DNA from: an uncultured Acidobacteriota bacterium
GTDB lineage: Bacteria; Acidobacteriota; Blastocatellia; RBC074
DNA: 8,369 nt
Reading direction: 5' to 3'
NCBI GenBank assembly: GCA_937967285.1
Contig: CALBSU010000776.1
Coordinates: 1 to 8,369, forward strand
Shown here: in pieces, positions 1 to 8,369 of the stretch
Numbering within the stretch: position 1 is the first letter of the stretch
Layout: the number at the start of each line of letters is the position of its first letter
The notes under the pieces: model-generated
Told to the model about the DNA's origin: nothing
The model's database searches: none
Seen by the model: only the letters and a program-made list of their open reading frames with translations
Program-made: the position numbers and the translations under genes

Positions 1-1368
<1,368 letters not shown>

Positions 1369-1389
1369 ATGTGTCCGGAGTTAAGTATT

Positions 1390-1691
1390 TTACAGCTTGA
1401 GTAAATCCGCCTCGTCCACGTTCAATGTTTCGCGGTTCCTGAACAGAGCGATGATGATCGCCAGGCCGACCGCAGCCTCTGCCGCCGCCACCGCCATGAC
1501 GATGAAGACGAAGAGCTGCCCCGTCACGTCTCCCATGAACCGTGAAAACGAGACGAGGGTCAGATTAACGGCATTGAGCATCAGCTCGATGCACATAAAC
1601 AGGACGATGATGTTTCGCTGAATGACGACGCCGACGACGCCGATCGTAAAGAGCACGGCGCTCAGCGCCAGATACCATGAAAGCGGGACCA

Positions 1692-1692
<1 letters not shown>
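1390..1692 (-). CDS. nuoK: NADH-quinone oxidoreductase subunit K (NuoK)
   Basis: NuoK is a small three-helix subunit (MrpC-like) of the proton-conducting membrane arm. The product is 100 residues, the normal family length. Three hydrophobic segments cover roughly residues 4-23, 28-49 and 60-86. The two membrane glutamates needed for proton translocation are present at the family positions: Glu36 in [11 protein letters not shown] and Glu72 in [10 protein letters not shown]. The start ATG overlaps the nuoJ stop by one base (TGATG), and a strong Shine-Dalgarno lies inside the nuoJ end, so translation is probably coupled to nuoJ. The gene ends in TAA, with nuoL starting 21 bases later. Confidence 0.98.
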
Positions 1693-2373
<681 letters not shown>

Positions 2374-2374
2374 A

Positions 2375-3418
<1,044 letters not shown>

Positions 3419-3433
3419 ATATGCGTCAGCCTG

Positions 3434-7660
<4,227 letters not shown>

Positions 7661-7712
7661 GATGATTTCACTCTCGAATCGATTGGTATAAAAGTCCGGG
7701 GGCGCTCGACTG

Positions 7713-7757
7713 CCGGCGCTCGCTGACGCTCACGTTCCGCTGTTCGCGTCCCGCCGG
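7713..7757. repeat. Nested GC-rich inverted repeat in the nuoE-nuoF gap
   Basis: CCGGCG (7713-7718) pairs with CGCCGG (7752-7757). Inside it GACGC (7725-7729) pairs with GCGTC (7746-7750), giving a two-part stem with a 16-base loop. A related direct repeat, GGCGCTCG, occurs at 7701-7708 and 7715-7722. There is no T-run immediately after it on the transcript, so it is not a classic terminator. It may be an mRNA structure or a copy of a dispersed palindromic repeat. Confidence 0.5.
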
Positions 7758-7764
7758 TATCGCA

Positions 7765-8261
<497 letters not shown>

Positions 8262-8296
8262 TCTGGCGTAAAAAGCAGGGGCGTCAACAGGAGCAT

Positions 8297-8334
<38 letters not shown>

Positions 8335-8336
8335 GT

Positions 8337-8369
8337 TCATCTGTCAACGTCGCCGAGAACGATATCGAT
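8337..8369 (-). CDS. nuoD: NADH-quinone oxidoreductase subunit D (NuoD), last 10 codons only
   Basis: The minus strand from the right edge reads IDIVLGDVDR followed by TGA (8337-8339). This matches the characteristic C-terminus of NuoD, the 49-kDa quinone-site subunit, which commonly ends in a form like DIVLGEVDR. Its place directly upstream of nuoE also fits the usual nuoD-nuoE order. Only ten residues are visible, so the call rests on this tail and on gene order. A fused nuoCD is equally possible. Confidence 0.87.
   Translation of the reverse strand: MDIVLGDVDR

Noticed and set aside
7713..7757. Rho-independent terminator after nuoE
   Set aside because: The stem has a 6-versus-1 internal loop and no adjacent U-run on the transcript, and the operon continues into nuoF.

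Overview
The window is a stretch of a bacterial respiratory complex I (NADH:quinone oxidoreductase, nuo) operon. Every recognisable gene lies on the minus strand. In transcription order, from high to low coordinates, it holds the last codons of nuoD, then nuoE, nuoF, an unrecognised small zinc-ribbon/membrane ORF, nuoG, nuoH, nuoJ, nuoK, and the first 456 codons of nuoL, which runs off the left edge. No mobile element, tRNA, rRNA or CRISPR array is visible.

NuoE, NuoF and NuoG form the NADH-oxidising module, with FMN and Fe-S clusters N1a, N3, N1b, N4, N5 and N7. NuoD and NuoH form the quinone-reducing junction. NuoJ, NuoK and NuoL belong to the proton-pumping membrane arm. The catalytic and proton-path residues that can be checked are all present, so the encoded complex looks functional and NADH-linked. 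The usual order is kept except that nuoI, normally between nuoH and nuoJ, is absent; only a 35-base gap with a heptamer repeat is found there. NuoG is also unusual: it carries four extra cysteines in a ferredoxin pattern that predicts one more [4Fe-4S] cluster than in the well-studied E. coli and Thermus subunits.

The non-coding DNA is the most distinctive part. Four short tandem arrays of the heptamer TTTCTAC sit in three intergenic gaps (nuoD-nuoE twice, nuoF-small ORF, nuoH-nuoJ) and not in the genes. Two of them share an identical 33-base stretch with the same variant unit. The other two face each other between nuoD and nuoE and make a perfect 30-bp inverted repeat ending 3 nt before the nuoE start codon. 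The nuoE-nuoF gap has a GC-rich nested inverted repeat. The nuoF-nuoG gap holds the small ORF, which is clearly poorer in G+C (about 45%) than its neighbours (60-65% in sampled lines) and whose frame runs on into nuoG without a stop.

The organism is a Gram-negative-type bacterium with a moderately GC-rich genome and a full NADH-linked respiratory chain. Intergenic TTTCTAC arrays suggest a soil or environmental lineage such as Acidobacteriota, but this is a weak guess from general impression and not a demonstrated assignment.
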